Part shown: piece by piece, positions 18,629-28,187 of the stretch
How positions within the stretch are numbered: the first letter of the stretch is position 1
Layout: each line of letters starts with the position of its first letter
Origin: Streptomyces sp. NBC_01428
GTDB taxonomy: Bacteria > Actinomycetota > Actinomycetes > Streptomycetales > Streptomycetaceae
Length of the DNA: 64,000 bases
Reading direction: 5' to 3'
NCBI RefSeq assembly: GCF_036231965.1
Contig: NZ_CP109499.1
Location: 3,534,001-3,598,000 of the forward strand
Notes under the pieces: model-generated
The model's database searches: none
Seen by the model: the letters and a program-made list of their open reading frames with translations, nothing else
What the model was told of the DNA's origin: nothing
Translations under genes and position numbers: made by a program

Positions 18629-19675
18629 ATGAGCAACACGAACCCCCTCCTGGACGTCACCGGGCTGACCAAGCACTTCCCGGTGATGGGCGGCTTCCCC
18701 TTCAAGCGGAAGATCGGCGCGGTGCAGGCCGTCGACGGTCTCGACTTCCAGGTGGCCGAGGGCGAGAGCCTCGGTCTGGTCGGCGAGTCCGGCTGCGGCA
18801 AGTCGACGACCGGCCGGCTCATCACCCGGCTCCTCGAACCCACCGGCGGTCGGATCACCTACCGCGGCCAGGACATCACGCACGCCAACCGCAAGCAGCT
18901 GGCGCCGGTCCGCTCCGAGATCCAGATGATCTTCCAGGACCCGTACGCCTCGCTGAACCCGCGGCAGACGGTCGGCAAGATCATCTCGGGACCGATGGAG
19001 ATCAACGGGATCGACCCGAAGGGCGGCCAGGAGAAGCGCGTCCGCGAACTCCTGGAGACGGTCGGTCTCAACCCCGAGCACTACAACCGCTTCCCGCACG
19101 AGTTCTCCGGCGGCCAGCGCCAGCGCATCGGCGTCGCCCGCGCGCTCGCCCTGGAGCCGAAGCTGATCGTCGCGGACGAGCCGGTCTCGGCCCTCGACGT
19201 CTCCATCCAGGCGCAGGTCGTCAACCTCCTCCAGGAGCTGCAGAAGGACCTGGGGATCGCGTTCCTGTTCATCGCCCACGACCTCGCGATCGTGCGGCAC
19301 TTCTCGCAGCGGGTCGCGGTCATGTACCTCGGCAAGATCGTCGAGATCGCCAACCGCGAGGACCTGTACGACAACCCGCGTCACCCGTACACCCGCGCGT
19401 TGATGTCGGCCGTGCCCGAGGCGACCGCGGACGACGTCCCGGCCCGCGAGCGCATCCTGCTCAAGGGTGACGTGCCCTCGCCGCTCAACCCGCCGTCGGG
19501 CTGCCGGTTCCGCACCCGCTGCTGGAAGGCGACGGACAAGTGCGCCTCCGAGGCTCCGCCGCTGGTGCAGATCTCGGGCAGCAACGCCGGCCACCTGACG
19601 GCGTGCCACTACCCGGAGACGACGGAGACCGTTCCGGCCCCGCGTTTCTCCAAGGACCCCGAGGCGGCGGTCTGA
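18629..19675 (+). CDS. bldKE: Oligopeptide ABC transporter ATP-binding protein, BldKE-like (operon 2)
   Basis: A 348-residue OppF-type ATPase, last gene of the operon. Walker A GESGCGKS lies at residues 52-59, signature [10 protein letters not shown], Walker [13 protein letters not shown], switch FIAHDLAI, then the oligopeptide C-terminal domain with [14 protein letters not shown]. It starts 26 bases after bldKD. About 179 bases (19052-19230) match the operon 3 paralogue with only two differences by my alignment, including third codon positions, which points to recent duplication or gene conversion. Confidence 0.93.
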   Translation: MSNTNPLLDVTGLTKHFPVMGGFPFKRKIGAVQAVDGLDFQVAEGESLGLVGESGCGKSTTGRLITRLLEPTGGRITYRGQDITHANRKQLAPVRSEIQMIFQDPYASLNPRQTVGKIISGPMEINGIDPKGGQEKRVRELLETVGLNPEHYNRFPHEFSGGQRQRIGVARALALEPKLIVADEPVSALDVSIQAQVVNLLQELQKDLGIAFLFIAHDLAIVRHFSQRVAVMYLGKIVEIANREDLYDNPRHPYTRALMSAVPEATADDVPARERILLKGDVPSPLNPPSGCRFRTRCWKATDKCASEAPPLVQISGSNAGHLTACHYPETTETVPAPRFSKDPEAAV

Positions 19676-19764
19676 CACACCCCAATTCGTCAGCCGCCCC
19701 CTTTCGGAACCGACCTTCACCGGCCCATTGACCCGAGCCCACGAACGTCCTGTTCCAGGGGAAC

Positions 19765-19796
19765 GAAGGCCCGCGCCCTCCTGGGTGCGGGCCTTC
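19765..19796 (+). terminator. Terminator of the bldK-like operon
   Basis: GAAGGCCCGC and GCGGGCCTTC form a 10-bp stem extended by a G-T pair and CCC/GGG to about 14 bp around a TCCT loop, followed by TTCG. It lies between convergent genes, so it may also end the VOC/DinB transcript. Confidence 0.75.
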
Positions 19797-19846
19797 TTCG
19801 CGGGCCGGTCCGGGCCCCGAGGGCGTGCCGGCCGCGGAGCGGGGCC

Positions 19847-20239
19847 TCAGCCCAGCTCGCCCCGCTCCACGCAGAACTCGTTCCCCTCCGGATCGGCGAG
19901 GACGACCCAGCCGCCGCCGTCCGGGCGGGTGTGGTCGGCGATCCGGCGGGCGCCGAGAGCGACGGCCCGCTCGACCTCCGCGCTGCGGGTGCGCCCGTGC
20001 GGCTCCAGGTCGAGGTGGACGCGGTTCTTGGCCGTCTTGCCCTCCTCGACGTGGACGAACAGCAGGGTCGGGCCGCCGGACGCGTCGGTGATCACCGCCT
20101 CGGGATCACCCGGCTTGTCGTCGTCGGCGAGCGGGCGGCCGAGCAACTCGCTCCAGAACAGCCCGAGTTCGTACGGGTCGCCGGTGCAGTCGAAGGTGAT
20201 GGTGCGGATGGTCGGGTTCAACGCCCCTGTGTCTCCCAT
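19847..20239 (-). CDS. VOC-superfamily (glyoxalase/bleomycin-resistance fold) protein
   Basis: A 130-residue VOC protein with the paired beta-alpha-beta-beta-beta fold: first half TIRTITFDCTGDPYELGLFWSELLGRPL, second half NRVHLDLEPHGRTRSAEVERAVALGA, and the closing WVVLADPEGNEFCVE. The HLDL histidine and the FCVE glutamate are the usual metal-ligand positions. Substrate unknown; the Streptomyces subfamily is usually annotated as glyoxalase-like. It starts three bases after the stop of the DinB gene, so the two are surely one transcript. Confidence 0.88.
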   Translation of the reverse strand: MGDTGALNPTIRTITFDCTGDPYELGLFWSELLGRPLADDDKPGDPEAVITDASGGPTLLFVHVEEGKTAKNRVHLDLEPHGRTRSAEVERAVALGARRIADHTRPDGGGWVVLADPEGNEFCVERGELG

Positions 20240-20242
20240 GGT

Positions 20243-20761
20243 CTAGTCACCGGTCCGGCCGTCGGCCAGTTCGCGCAGGATGTCGATGTGGCCGTTGTGG
20301 CGTGACGTCTCCTCCACGAGATGCAGCAGGATCCAGCGGAGGTCGACGTGCCGGCCGTCCCGGATCGGCCGCTCCGCCTTCGCGTCGAGGTCGTGGTCGG
20401 CGACCAGCTTGCGGTAGCGCGCGCTCTGCTCCTCGTACGCGTCGAGGATCTCGGCCGACGGGATGTCGACGGCGATGCGCATCTCGCGGTCGGGGTCCTC
20501 GTCCGTCCAGGGCCCCTCGTCCTCCTCACCGAGGAAGACGACCTGGAACCAGTAGTACTCCACCCAGCGCAGGTGGTTCACGACCCCGCTGAGGGTCATC
20601 AACGGGGACCCGGGCAGCGGCGCCTTGCGGGCGTCCTCCTCCGAGAGCCCCTCGCACTTGGCGCGGGCGGTGGCGCGGGCGTAGTCGAGGAAGGTGGTCA
20701 GCTGGGTACGCTCGTCCCAGGCCGCGGGCGTGTCCGTACGTGTCTGCGAAGTCGAAGTCAT
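20243..20761 (-). CDS. DinB-fold protein, DUF664 family
   Basis: A 172-residue four-helix protein of the DUF664 branch of the DinB/mycothiol-S-transferase superfamily. Candidate metal-binding histidines are in VVNHLRWVEYYWF (about residue 63) and in the C-terminal ETSRHNGHIDILREL motif. Members of this superfamily can use mycothiol as a cofactor, which would fit a mycothiol producer (mshB in this window), but the reaction is unknown. The start is ATG at 20761; the frame stays open for another 116 codons upstream, but codon use there is not Streptomyces-like. A GCATCCCG hairpin (20771-20792) lies just upstream. Confidence 0.85.
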   Translation of the reverse strand: MTSTSQTRTDTPAAWDERTQLTTFLDYARATARAKCEGLSEEDARKAPLPGSPLMTLSGVVNHLRWVEYYWFQVVFLGEEDEGPWTDEDPDREMRIAVDIPSAEILDAYEEQSARYRKLVADHDLDAKAERPIRDGRHVDLRWILLHLVEETSRHNGHIDILRELADGRTGD

Positions 20762-21053
20762 CGGGGTGAAGCATCCCGGTCGGGCGGGATGCTGTCGACC
20801 GATTAACGGGGCGCCCGGCAGGCCCACTTGCCGCAGACAGACGGCGCAGTGTCCGGGCCCGCCCGGATCCGGATGACGGTCCGGAAAGAGAAGGGTCCAG
20901 CCGAACGCGGGTGCTTCACCGGCCAGCTCATCGAGCTCGGCACGGCTCGGCACGTGCAGCCTCTCCAGCCTTGCCAAATCTTCACCTGCTCCAGTGCTGG
21001 ATTCCTTGGTGATCACTGTTTCGGACGGACCCGATGGCTGAGAGACTGCTGCG
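20762..21053. other. Intergenic region between DinB (minus) and methyltransferase (plus)
   Basis: 292 bases with no supported gene. The DinB frame is open through it, but GC at third positions is only about 60 percent by eye, a TTA codon occurs, and no ribosome binding site precedes a start, so I read it as non-coding. The clear element is a dyad, GCATCCCG (20771-20778) with CGGGATGC (20785-20792), in the DinB leader. Confidence 0.5.
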
Positions 21054-21788
21054 ATGGCTGATCGTTCGTTCAGTGACGTGTCACTCGCCGCCCTGTACGA
21101 CCAGCTCAATCCATGGGGGGCCGGCGACGACTTCTATCTGGACCTGGTGATGTCCGCGCGGTCCGTGCTCGATGTCGGGTGCGGGACGGGGCGGCTGTTG
21201 GCGAGAGCCCGGGAGGCCGGGCACGGGGGGCGGTTGTGCGGGCTCGATCCCGCCGCGGCGATGCTGGTGCAGGCACGCCGACGGGCCGCCGCCGAGTGGG
21301 TGCTCGGGGATCTCGGATCGGCGCGCTGGGAGCGGGAGTTCGACCTCGTGGTGATGACGGGGCACGCGTTCCAGGTGCTGCTCGGCGACGACGAGGTGCG
21401 CACCGCGCTGGCCTCCGTACGGCGGGCTCTCGGTGACGGGGGCCGGTTCGTGTTCGAGACGCGCAATCCCGCCGCGCGGGCGTGGGAGACGTGGACGCCC
21501 GACCGGGCGCGCGAGGTGAGTGACGCCCGCGGGGGCTTCGTACGGGTCAGCCACCGGGTGGAGGGGCCCGTTCTCGGGGACCGGGTCACGTTCAGCGAGA
21601 CGTTCGAGCACCCGGACTGGGAGCGGCCCCGGGTCAGCCGCAGCACCCTGCGGTTCCTGGGGGCGGACGCGCTGCGCGGGTTACTCGGGGACGCGGGGTT
21701 CGTCGTGCGGGAGCAGTACGGGGACTGGGGCCGGGAGCCGCTGTCCCCCCGCTCCCCCGAGATCATCACCGTCGCCGGCGCCGTCTGA
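21054..21788 (+). CDS. Class I SAM-dependent methyltransferase with a TTA codon
   Basis: A 244-residue methyltransferase. SAM-binding motif I is VLDVGCGTGRLL (about residues 38-49), motif II region GLDPAAAML, and FDLVVMTGHAFQVL forms the post-II segment. No membrane or signal segment is present. Substrate is not predictable. Codon 210 (21681-21683) is TTA, the rare leucine codon read by the bldA tRNA, so full-length product may appear only when that tRNA is abundant, late in growth. It is divergent from the DinB/VOC pair and converges on transporter operon 3. The ribosome binding site is weak (GAGAG). Confidence 0.85.
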   Translation: MADRSFSDVSLAALYDQLNPWGAGDDFYLDLVMSARSVLDVGCGTGRLLARAREAGHGGRLCGLDPAAAMLVQARRRAAAEWVLGDLGSARWEREFDLVVMTGHAFQVLLGDDEVRTALASVRRALGDGGRFVFETRNPAARAWETWTPDRAREVSDARGGFVRVSHRVEGPVLGDRVTFSETFEHPDWERPRVSRSTLRFLGADALRGLLGDAGFVVREQYGDWGREPLSPRSPEIITVAGAV

Positions 21789-21800
21789 GACACGCGAAGG

Positions 21801-21830
21801 GGCGGGCCCGGCCCCGAGGCCGGACCCGCC
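21801..21830. terminator. Hairpin between methyltransferase and operon 3
   Basis: GGCGGGCCCGGCC and GGCCGGACCCGCC pair over 13 bp with one mismatch and a CCGA loop. Lying between convergent genes, it can act as a terminator in both directions. Confidence 0.65.
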
Positions 21831-21875
21831 CGCGCACCGATGGGGTGCCACGCGCTCTGTGGGGCCCCTGTCGCG

Positions 21876-23033
21876 CTACTCGGGGCTCCCCTGGTCGTCC
21901 TTCTCCAGCGCGGCCAGCGCGGGGTCGAGGACGATGTCCTCCGCCCGCGCGGCGACCGACGGCTCCTCCGGGAAGTGGCAGGCGGTCAGGTGGCCGTCGG
22001 AGTTCCCTCCGAGCCGGACGAGCGGGGGCTCCTCCTGGGCGCACTTGTCCTGCGCCTTCCAGCAGCGGGTGCGGAACCGGCAGCCCGACGGCGGGGAGAT
22101 GGGCGACGGCACGTCACCCGCGAGCCGGATCCGCTCGCGCCGGGCCTCGCCCGTCCCGTCCAGCTCGACCTCGGGCACCGCGGACAGCAGGGCGTGCGTG
22201 TAGGGGTGCCGGGGCCGGGTGTAGATCGACTCCCGGTCGCCGACCTCGATCACCTTGCCGAGGTACATGACCGCGACCCGCTGCGAGAAGTGCCGTACCA
22301 CCGCGAGGTCGTGGGCGATGAACAGGAACGCGATGCCCATCTCCTTCTGCACCTGCTGAAGGAGGTTGACGACCTGCGCCTGGATGGAGACGTCGAGGGC
22401 CGAGACCGGCTCGTCCGCGACGATCAGCTTCGGCTCCAGGGCGAGCGCACGGGCCACGCCGATGCGCTGGCGCTGGCCGCCGGAGAACTCGTGCGGGAAG
22501 CGGTTGTAGTGCTCGGGGTTGAGACCGACCGTCTCCAGCAGCTCACGGACGCGCTTCTCCCGGCCGCCCTTCGGGTTGATCCCGTTGACCTCCATGGGAC
22601 CCGAGATGATCTTGCCGACCGTCTGCCGCGGGTTCAGCGACGAGTACGGGTCCTGGAAGATCATCTGGATCTCGGAGCGGACCGGCGCCAACTGCTTGCG
22701 GCTGGCGTGACTGATGTCCTGGCCGCGGTAGGTGATCCGACCGCCGGTGGGTTCGAGGAGCCGGGTGATGAGCCGGCCCGTCGTCGACTTGCCGCAGCCG
22801 GACTCGCCGACCAGGCCGAAGCTCTCGCCCACGTGCACGGTCAGGTCGATGCCGTCCACGGCCTGCACGGCGCCGATGGTGCGCCGGATCGGGAAGCCGC
22901 CCTTGACCGGGAAGTGCTTGACCAGTTTCTCGACCACCAGCAACGGCTCGTCGGAGCCGCCGTCCGTGGCCGCGCGCGGAGCGGGCAGCGTGGCATCACC
23001 CGTCGGGACGTCCTTCGCGACGTCTTCCTTCAT
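21876..23033 (-). CDS. Oligopeptide ABC transporter ATP-binding protein, BldKE paralogue (operon 3)
   Basis: A 385-residue OppF-type ATPase with Walker [10 protein letters not shown] (near residue 76), signature [10 protein letters not shown], Walker [13 protein letters not shown], switch FIAHDLAV and the C-terminal Cys cluster [14 protein letters not shown]. It has an N-terminal extension of about 25 residues and a C-terminal tail absent from the operon 2 copy, but the core is nearly identical. The ribosome binding site AGGGAG precedes ATG. It is the last gene of operon 3, 13 bases after the OppD-type gene. Confidence 0.93.
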   Translation of the reverse strand: MKEDVAKDVPTGDATLPAPRAATDGGSDEPLLVVEKLVKHFPVKGGFPIRRTIGAVQAVDGIDLTVHVGESFGLVGESGCGKSTTGRLITRLLEPTGGRITYRGQDISHASRKQLAPVRSEIQMIFQDPYSSLNPRQTVGKIISGPMEVNGINPKGGREKRVRELLETVGLNPEHYNRFPHEFSGGQRQRIGVARALALEPKLIVADEPVSALDVSIQAQVVNLLQQVQKEMGIAFLFIAHDLAVVRHFSQRVAVMYLGKVIEVGDRESIYTRPRHPYTHALLSAVPEVELDGTGEARRERIRLAGDVPSPISPPSGCRFRTRCWKAQDKCAQEEPPLVRLGGNSDGHLTACHFPEEPSVAARAEDIVLDPALAALEKDDQGSPE

Positions 23034-23046
23034 GACGCTGTTCTCC

Positions 23047-24108
23047 CTAACGCAGCCGGGGCTTGATCTGCTCGATGAAAATGGCCTGCTTCTGCTGGGC
23101 CGTGAGGTGGCAGGCGCCTCCCCGGCCCGCCGGGAGCAGCGGAAGTTCGTCCACGCAGCGCGTGCCCCCGACCTCGCCCTGGAAGGTGCAGCGGGGGTGG
23201 AACCGGCACCCGGACGGCGGCCTCAGCAGGGAGGGGGGCGCGCCGGGGATGGGGGCCAGCGGCACGTCGATGTCCGAGTCGAGGCGCGGCATCGAGTTCA
23301 ACAGGCCCCAGGTGTAGGGGTGCTGGGGCGACCGGAGCACCTCGCTCACGGAGCCGCGTTCCACCGCCCCGCCCGCGTACATCACCATGATGTCGTCGGC
23401 CATGTCGGCGATGACGCCCAGGTCGTGCGTGATGAAGATGATCGCCGAGCCGAACTCCTGCTGGAGGTCCTTCAGGAGGTCGAGGATCTGCGCCTGGACG
23501 GTCACGTCGAGCGCGGTGGTCGGCTCGTCGGCGATGAGCAGGTCGGGGTCGCAGACCAGCGCCATGGCGATCATCGCGCGCTGGCGCATACCGCCGGAGA
23601 ACTGGTGCGGGTAGTCCTTCGCCCGCTCCCTCGGGTTGGGGATGCCGACCTTGCCGAGCATCTCCACGGCCCGGTCCCAGGCCGCCTTCTTCGACGCCCC
23701 GGTGTGCTTCATGAACGGCTCGGCGATCTGCCGGCCCACCGTGTAGTACGGGGACAGGGCCGTCAGCGGGTCCTGGAAGATCATCGCGGCCTTGTTGCCG
23801 CGCACCTTCTCCAACTCCGACTCGCGGGCGGTGATCAGCTCCTGCCCGTCGAGCACGATCTCGCCCTCGATGGTGGTGAACATCGGGTTGTGCAGGCCGA
23901 GGACGGTCAGGTTGGTGACCGACTTGCCGGAGCCCGACTCCCCCACGATGCCGAGGGTCTTGCCCCGTTCGAGGTCGAAGGAGAGCCCGTCGACGGCCTT
24001 GACGACGCCGTCCTCGGTCTTGAACCGGACGTACAGGTCACGCACCGAGAGGAAGGCGCCCGAGTCCGCCGGTACGCCGGCACCCGATTCCTTGGTCAGA
24101 GTGGTCAC
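23047..24108 (-). CDS. Oligopeptide ABC transporter ATP-binding protein, BldKD paralogue (operon 3)
   Basis: A 353-residue OppD-type ATPase with Walker A GESGSGKS, signature [10 protein letters not shown], Walker [13 protein letters not shown], switch FITHDLGV and the C-terminal GCRFHPRC cluster. Start GTG at 24108 is set by AGGAG six bases upstream, a site that overlaps the end of the permease gene. The region from YPHQFSGG to the switch is almost the same as in BldKD of operon 2. It pairs with the product of the next gene to drive operon 3 import. Confidence 0.93.
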   Translation of the reverse strand: MTTLTKESGAGVPADSGAFLSVRDLYVRFKTEDGVVKAVDGLSFDLERGKTLGIVGESGSGKSVTNLTVLGLHNPMFTTIEGEIVLDGQELITARESELEKVRGNKAAMIFQDPLTALSPYYTVGRQIAEPFMKHTGASKKAAWDRAVEMLGKVGIPNPRERAKDYPHQFSGGMRQRAMIAMALVCDPDLLIADEPTTALDVTVQAQILDLLKDLQQEFGSAIIFITHDLGVIADMADDIMVMYAGGAVERGSVSEVLRSPQHPYTWGLLNSMPRLDSDIDVPLAPIPGAPPSLLRPPSGCRFHPRCTFQGEVGGTRCVDELPLLPAGRGGACHLTAQQKQAIFIEQIKPRLR

Positions 24109-24117
24109 GGAGTGCTC

Positions 24118-25098
24118 CTAGGACAGCCGCACGCGCGGGTCGATGAAGGCGTAGCAGGCATCCACGATGATGTTGAACAGCAGGATCATGGCGGCGGAGA
24201 AGAGCATCACGCCCAGCAGCAGCGGAAGGTCGCTGAAGAAGACCGCCTGGACGGCGAGTTGGCCGAGTCCGGGCAGGCCGAACGTGTACTCGGTGATGAT
24301 CGCGCCGCCGAGCAGCGAGCCGAGGTCGATGCCGAAGATGGTGACGATGGGGATGAGGGAACCGCGCCAGGCGTAGCGGAAGAACACGTACTTGCGTGAC
24401 ATGCCCTTCGCGCGCGCGGTGCGGACGTGCTCCTCCTGGAGCTGCTCGATCATCGACGAGCGCGCCATACGCGTGTACTGCGAGGCGAAGATCGTGGAGA
24501 GGATCACCCAGGGGATGACCAGTCCGCTGAACCAGGTCACCGGGTTGGCGGTGAAGTCGTTGTAGGCGGGCTTGGAGAACAGGTGGGTCTGGTAGACGAG
24601 CGCCGCCAGCGCCAGCGGGCCCAGGAAGTAGATCTGCATCGAGCTGAGGATCATCGCCCCGGCCGTCACCGTCTTGTCGAAGAGCGTGCCCCGCTTCCAG
24701 GCGGAGAACATGCCCGTGCCGAGACCGACGAAGAGGAAGATGACGGCGGCGCCCAGCGTCAGCGAGACGGTGGTGGGCAGCCGGTCCATGAGCGTGCCCC
24801 AGACCTGCTCGTTGGTGTGGTACGAGTACCCGAAGCAGGGCGCGGGGCACGGCCCTTGGGTGAAGTCGCTGCTGCCCAGCACGAGGTTGTGCAGGAAGAT
24901 CCAGTACTGCTCGGGGATCGACTTGTCGAGCCCGAGCACATGGTGGATGTTCTCGAGGTTGGCAGGCGTGCATGTCTTGCCGCACATCAGCAGCCCGGGG
25001 TCCCTCGGCATCCCGAAGAACAGCAGGAACGCGACGATACTCAGCAGAAACAGGATGACGACGGCGCCGAGTGAGCGGCGAACGAGGAAGCGCAGCAT
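24118..25098 (-). CDS. Oligopeptide ABC transporter permease, BldKC paralogue (operon 3)
   Basis: A 326-residue OppB-type permease ([19 protein letters not shown]), equal in length to BldKC of operon 2 and with the same cysteine-bearing external loop (CGKTC, CPAPC). Its EAA loop is [20 protein letters not shown]. Six membrane helices are expected. The upstream 95 bases hold a large hairpin following the binding-protein gene; the ribosome binding site is poor, so expression may be lower than that of the binding protein. Confidence 0.93.
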   Translation of the reverse strand: MLRFLVRRSLGAVVILFLLSIVAFLLFFGMPRDPGLLMCGKTCTPANLENIHHVLGLDKSIPEQYWIFLHNLVLGSSDFTQGPCPAPCFGYSYHTNEQVWGTLMDRLPTTVSLTLGAAVIFLFVGLGTGMFSAWKRGTLFDKTVTAGAMILSSMQIYFLGPLALAALVYQTHLFSKPAYNDFTANPVTWFSGLVIPWVILSTIFASQYTRMARSSMIEQLQEEHVRTARAKGMSRKYVFFRYAWRGSLIPIVTIFGIDLGSLLGGAIITEYTFGLPGLGQLAVQAVFFSDLPLLLGVMLFSAAMILLFNIIVDACYAFIDPRVRLS

Positions 25099-25133
25099 GA
25101 CAGGGGCAGCTCTCAGACGTCAGCGGGCCCGGC

Positions 25134-25180
25134 GGGGCCCGGTGCGTGCCGCTCGTCGAGCGGCAGGTGCACCGGGCCCC
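25134..25180 (-). terminator. Intercistronic hairpin after binding-protein gene (operon 3)
   Basis: A two-part stem: GGGGCCCGGTGC pairs with GCACCGGGCCCC (12 bp), and inside it TGCCGCT pairs with AGCGGCA (7 bp) around CGTCG. It is the largest of the three binding-protein-associated hairpins and lacks a T-tract. Confidence 0.65.
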
Positions 25181-25193
25181 GTCAGAGCGACGG

Positions 25194-27005
25194 TTACTTG
25201 ACGAACAGGCGACGCGGGTCGACGCCACCGATCACGTCGTCGTAGACCAGGCCGCCGACCTTGGAACCGGCGATCTGAGTCTGCTTGTAGTACGCGGTCG
25301 GGACGACGTTGACGATGTCCTTGACCAGGTACTGGTCGACCTTCTCCCACGCGGCCGCGGCCTTGACCGGGTCGGTGATCTTGTTGATGCGGTCGATGTC
25401 CGCGTTGACCTTGGGGTCGTTGACCTGCGAGTAGTTCTGCGCGCCGTCGGCGATTCCGCGGCCGTCGTACAGCGGCGGGATCACGGTCGAGGCGGACGGC
25501 CAGTCGGCACCCCACGCGGTGTGGAAGATGTCGTAGTTGTTGTCGAGCTTGCTGACCTGGTCGTAGTACGTCTCGGCCGGGATCTCCTGGCGCTGGACGT
25601 CGAAGCCGGCCTTCTTCAGACCCGCGGCCATGGCGGTGGAGTACTGCTGGCCCTCGGGGGTGTTGATGTAGCCGAAGGTCAGCTTCATGCCCACCTTGCC
25701 CGCTTCCTTCAGCAGGGCCTTGGCCTTGTCCGGGTCACCGGCCGGCTTCTTGCGCTTGCCGAACGGGTCGAACGAGGCGTCGTAGCCGCTGACGGTCGGG
25801 CTGATGAGGCCGCCGGCGACCTCCATCGCGTCGTTGCCGCCGAAGGCACGCACGAACGGCGTGATCGGCAGGGCGTAGGCGATGGCCTCGCGGATCTTCT
25901 TGTCCTTGAGGGCCGGGTGGCTCATGTTGATGTTCATCTGACCGACGTACGGCTGGAAGCCGGAGACCGTGCGCGCCTTCATCTTCGGGTCGGAGAGGAC
26001 CTTGGACAGGTTGCCCGCGTCGACCTGGTTGTTGAAGCTGATGCCGGCCTGGTCGGCACCCGAGTCGGCCAGCAGCGTCTTGGTGGACGCCTCGTACTGC
26101 TGGTTGAACGTGAAGTTGAACTTGTCCACGTACTGGTGACGGATCGGGTCGGTCTTCGGGTCCCAGTTGGTGTTCTTCACCAGGACCATCGACTTGCCGG
26201 ACTTGAACGACTGGATCTTGTACGGTCCGGCCGCCACCGGCGCCCGGTCGTACTTCTCCTTGGTGTCACCCTTCGCGGAGACGATCGCGTAGCCCGCCAT
26301 GGCGAGGGCGTACGGGAGGTCGGCGTGCGGCGACTTGAACTTGAAGACGATGGTCTTGTCGTCCGGCGTCTGCAGGATGCTGTCCGGCAGGTGCTTGCCC
26401 TTGTAGGGACCGTCCTTCAGCAGCTTGCGGTAGTCGGCGCCCGGGCTGTCCGCGAGCCACTGCTGGACGTAGGGCGGGCCCTGGTTGATGAACGGCGCGA
26501 AGAGGCGCTCCATGGTCTGACGGACGTCCTTGGACGTGATCGGCGTGCCGTCCTGGAACTTGATGCCGTCCTTGAGCGTGTACTTCCAGGTCTTGCCGCC
26601 GTCCGTGGTGGTACCGGAGTCGGTGGCGAGGTCGCCGACGACCTCGTGCTTGGAACCGTCGTCGCTCGTGGCCTTGTAGCCGGTCAGACCGCGGTGGAGC
26701 AGTGTCGCGAGGGAACCCTCGTCGGACACGTAGATCTGGCCCGGGTCCAGGTGCGCGTAGCTGTCACGCTGGAGGACCTCCATCGTGCCGCCGCTCTTCG
26801 CGCCGGGGACCTCGGCCGCGGGGCCGGTGGAGTCGGCCGCGTCGCCGAACTTGATCGACGCCTGCTGCCGCTGCGCGTTCTCCTTGTCCTTCTTGTTGTC
26901 GTCCTTGCTGTCGCTGCCGCCCTTGCTGCAACCGGTGAGCACGAGAGCTCCCGCCGCGAGCACGGAGATCGCGGCGTATGCGTGGCGTCCGCCCCTACTC
27001 ATCAC
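25194..27005 (-). CDS. Oligopeptide-binding lipoprotein, BldKB paralogue (operon 3)
   Basis: A 603-residue lipoprotein. The signal peptide ends in LVLTGC (Cys26 counting from GTG at 27005), then a highly charged Asp/Lys linker (SDSKDDNKKDKEN) and the SBP_bac_5 domain with IKFQDGTPITSKDVRQTMERLF. Unlike the operon 2 protein there is no twin-arginine pair, so Sec export is predicted. Either GTG at 27005 or ATG at 27002 may be used; GGTAGGA is upstream. Sharing the ADSTGPAAEVPG segment with BldKB supports common descent. Ligands are presumably peptides. Confidence 0.93.
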   Translation of the reverse strand: MMSRGGRHAYAAISVLAAGALVLTGCSKGGSDSKDDNKKDKENAQRQQASIKFGDAADSTGPAAEVPGAKSGGTMEVLQRDSYAHLDPGQIYVSDEGSLATLLHRGLTGYKATSDDGSKHEVVGDLATDSGTTTDGGKTWKYTLKDGIKFQDGTPITSKDVRQTMERLFAPFINQGPPYVQQWLADSPGADYRKLLKDGPYKGKHLPDSILQTPDDKTIVFKFKSPHADLPYALAMAGYAIVSAKGDTKEKYDRAPVAAGPYKIQSFKSGKSMVLVKNTNWDPKTDPIRHQYVDKFNFTFNQQYEASTKTLLADSGADQAGISFNNQVDAGNLSKVLSDPKMKARTVSGFQPYVGQMNINMSHPALKDKKIREAIAYALPITPFVRAFGGNDAMEVAGGLISPTVSGYDASFDPFGKRKKPAGDPDKAKALLKEAGKVGMKLTFGYINTPEGQQYSTAMAAGLKKAGFDVQRQEIPAETYYDQVSKLDNNYDIFHTAWGADWPSASTVIPPLYDGRGIADGAQNYSQVNDPKVNADIDRINKITDPVKAAAAWEKVDQYLVKDIVNVVPTAYYKQTQIAGSKVGGLVYDDVIGGVDPRRLFVK

Positions 27006-27152
27006 TCAGATTCCTACCCATCTGTGTATCACCAGTGCGAACAAGTGCACCTGCGGTGCTGGTGAGTCGCTTTTGGTCGACCAGTGAAGTGCCGTTGATG
27101 TGCTGTGGAAGTGCCGTTCGAAATCGGGGCGAAGGCGCCCACAACTCTGTGG

Positions 27153-28187
27153 TCAGCGAGCCGTCTTGGGATCGAAGGCGTCCCTGACCGAATCCCCGAG
27201 CAGGTTGAACGCGACGACGAAGATGATCATCGAGATGCCCGGGAAGAACATGTAGGTGATGTCGTTCTGCAGGACGAGTTCGGTCGAGGCCTTGGAGAAC
27301 ATCTGTCCCCAGTCGGGCGTCGGTTCGACGATGCCGACACCGAGGAACGACAGGCCCGCCTCGATCGTCACGAAGTTCGGGAGCAGGTAGGTGGCCTGCA
27401 CGAGGAGCGGTGTCACCACGTTGGGCAGCACCTCCTTGCGGATGATCCGCCAGGGGGGCGCGCCGCTCACCTTGGCCGCCTCGATGAACTCCCGTTCCCG
27501 CAGGGCGAGTGCGGTGCCGCGCAGGATGCGGGCCAGACTCATCCAGCCGAGCACCCACTGGACCGCGATCAGCGCGACCACGCGGACGTAGGTGGGTGTC
27601 TCGTCGCGGGGACTCACGAAGAGCGAGACCACGACGGGCATGCTCGCGATGAAGAAGAGCTGCGAGGGGAAGGCCAGCAGGAAGTCGATGACGCGGCTGA
27701 TGCCGTAGTCGACCTTGCCGCCGATGTAGCCGGCGGTGACTCCCAGCAGGATGCCGGTGATCACGACCGCGATCGTGACCGCCACGGAGATCATCAGCGA
27801 GGTCCGGATGCCGAAGATCAGCTTGGTGAAGACGTCGTAGCCGTTGCCCGGCTCCAGGCCGAACCAGAACTCGCTGCTGATACCGCCGTTGGGCTGGATC
27901 GGCACGCCGGCGCTGTCGAAGAGCTCGGGACGCTCGTCCGCGTACACGGTGTACGGGTTCTTGCCGTACAGCTTGCCGATCAGCGGTGCGAGGAGCGCGA
28001 TCAGGAAGTAGAACCCCACGACATAGGCGGAGATGACCCCCGAGCGGTCCCGCTTGAAGCGGATCCACATCAACTGGCCGGGAGACCGGCCGACGAGCTG
28101 GTCGGCCTCGGGTTGCGCGGCCGCCACCTGCCCGTCGTCCACGGCGACCGGTCCAGCGCCGTCCTCAGTCTCGATAGGACTCGTCAC
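27153..28187 (-). CDS. Oligopeptide ABC transporter permease, BldKA paralogue (operon 3)
   Basis: A 344-residue OppC-type permease, first structural gene of operon 3. It shares with BldKA the segments WIRFKRDRSGVISAY, LYGKNPYTVYADERPELFD and LGVGIVEPTPDWG. The start taken is GTG at 28187 with GGAATGGG upstream; TTG at 28205 is an alternative adding six residues. The stop is followed by about 150 bases before the binding-protein gene, a wider gap than elsewhere in the operon, so a second promoter there is possible. Confidence 0.92.
   Translation of the reverse strand: MTSPIETEDGAGPVAVDDGQVAAAQPEADQLVGRSPGQLMWIRFKRDRSGVISAYVVGFYFLIALLAPLIGKLYGKNPYTVYADERPELFDSAGVPIQPNGGISSEFWFGLEPGNGYDVFTKLIFGIRTSLMISVAVTIAVVITGILLGVTAGYIGGKVDYGISRVIDFLLAFPSQLFFIASMPVVVSLFVSPRDETPTYVRVVALIAVQWVLGWMSLARILRGTALALREREFIEAAKVSGAPPWRIIRKEVLPNVVTPLLVQATYLLPNFVTIEAGLSFLGVGIVEPTPDWGQMFSKASTELVLQNDITYMFFPGISMIIFVVAFNLLGDSVRDAFDPKTAR

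Noticed and set aside
20762..21109. N-terminal extension of the DinB protein or a separate small gene (contains a CAVC pair)
   Set aside because: Third-position GC is only about 60 percent, a TTA codon occurs, and no ribosome binding site precedes a start. ATG at 20761 gives the normal DUF664 N-terminus.
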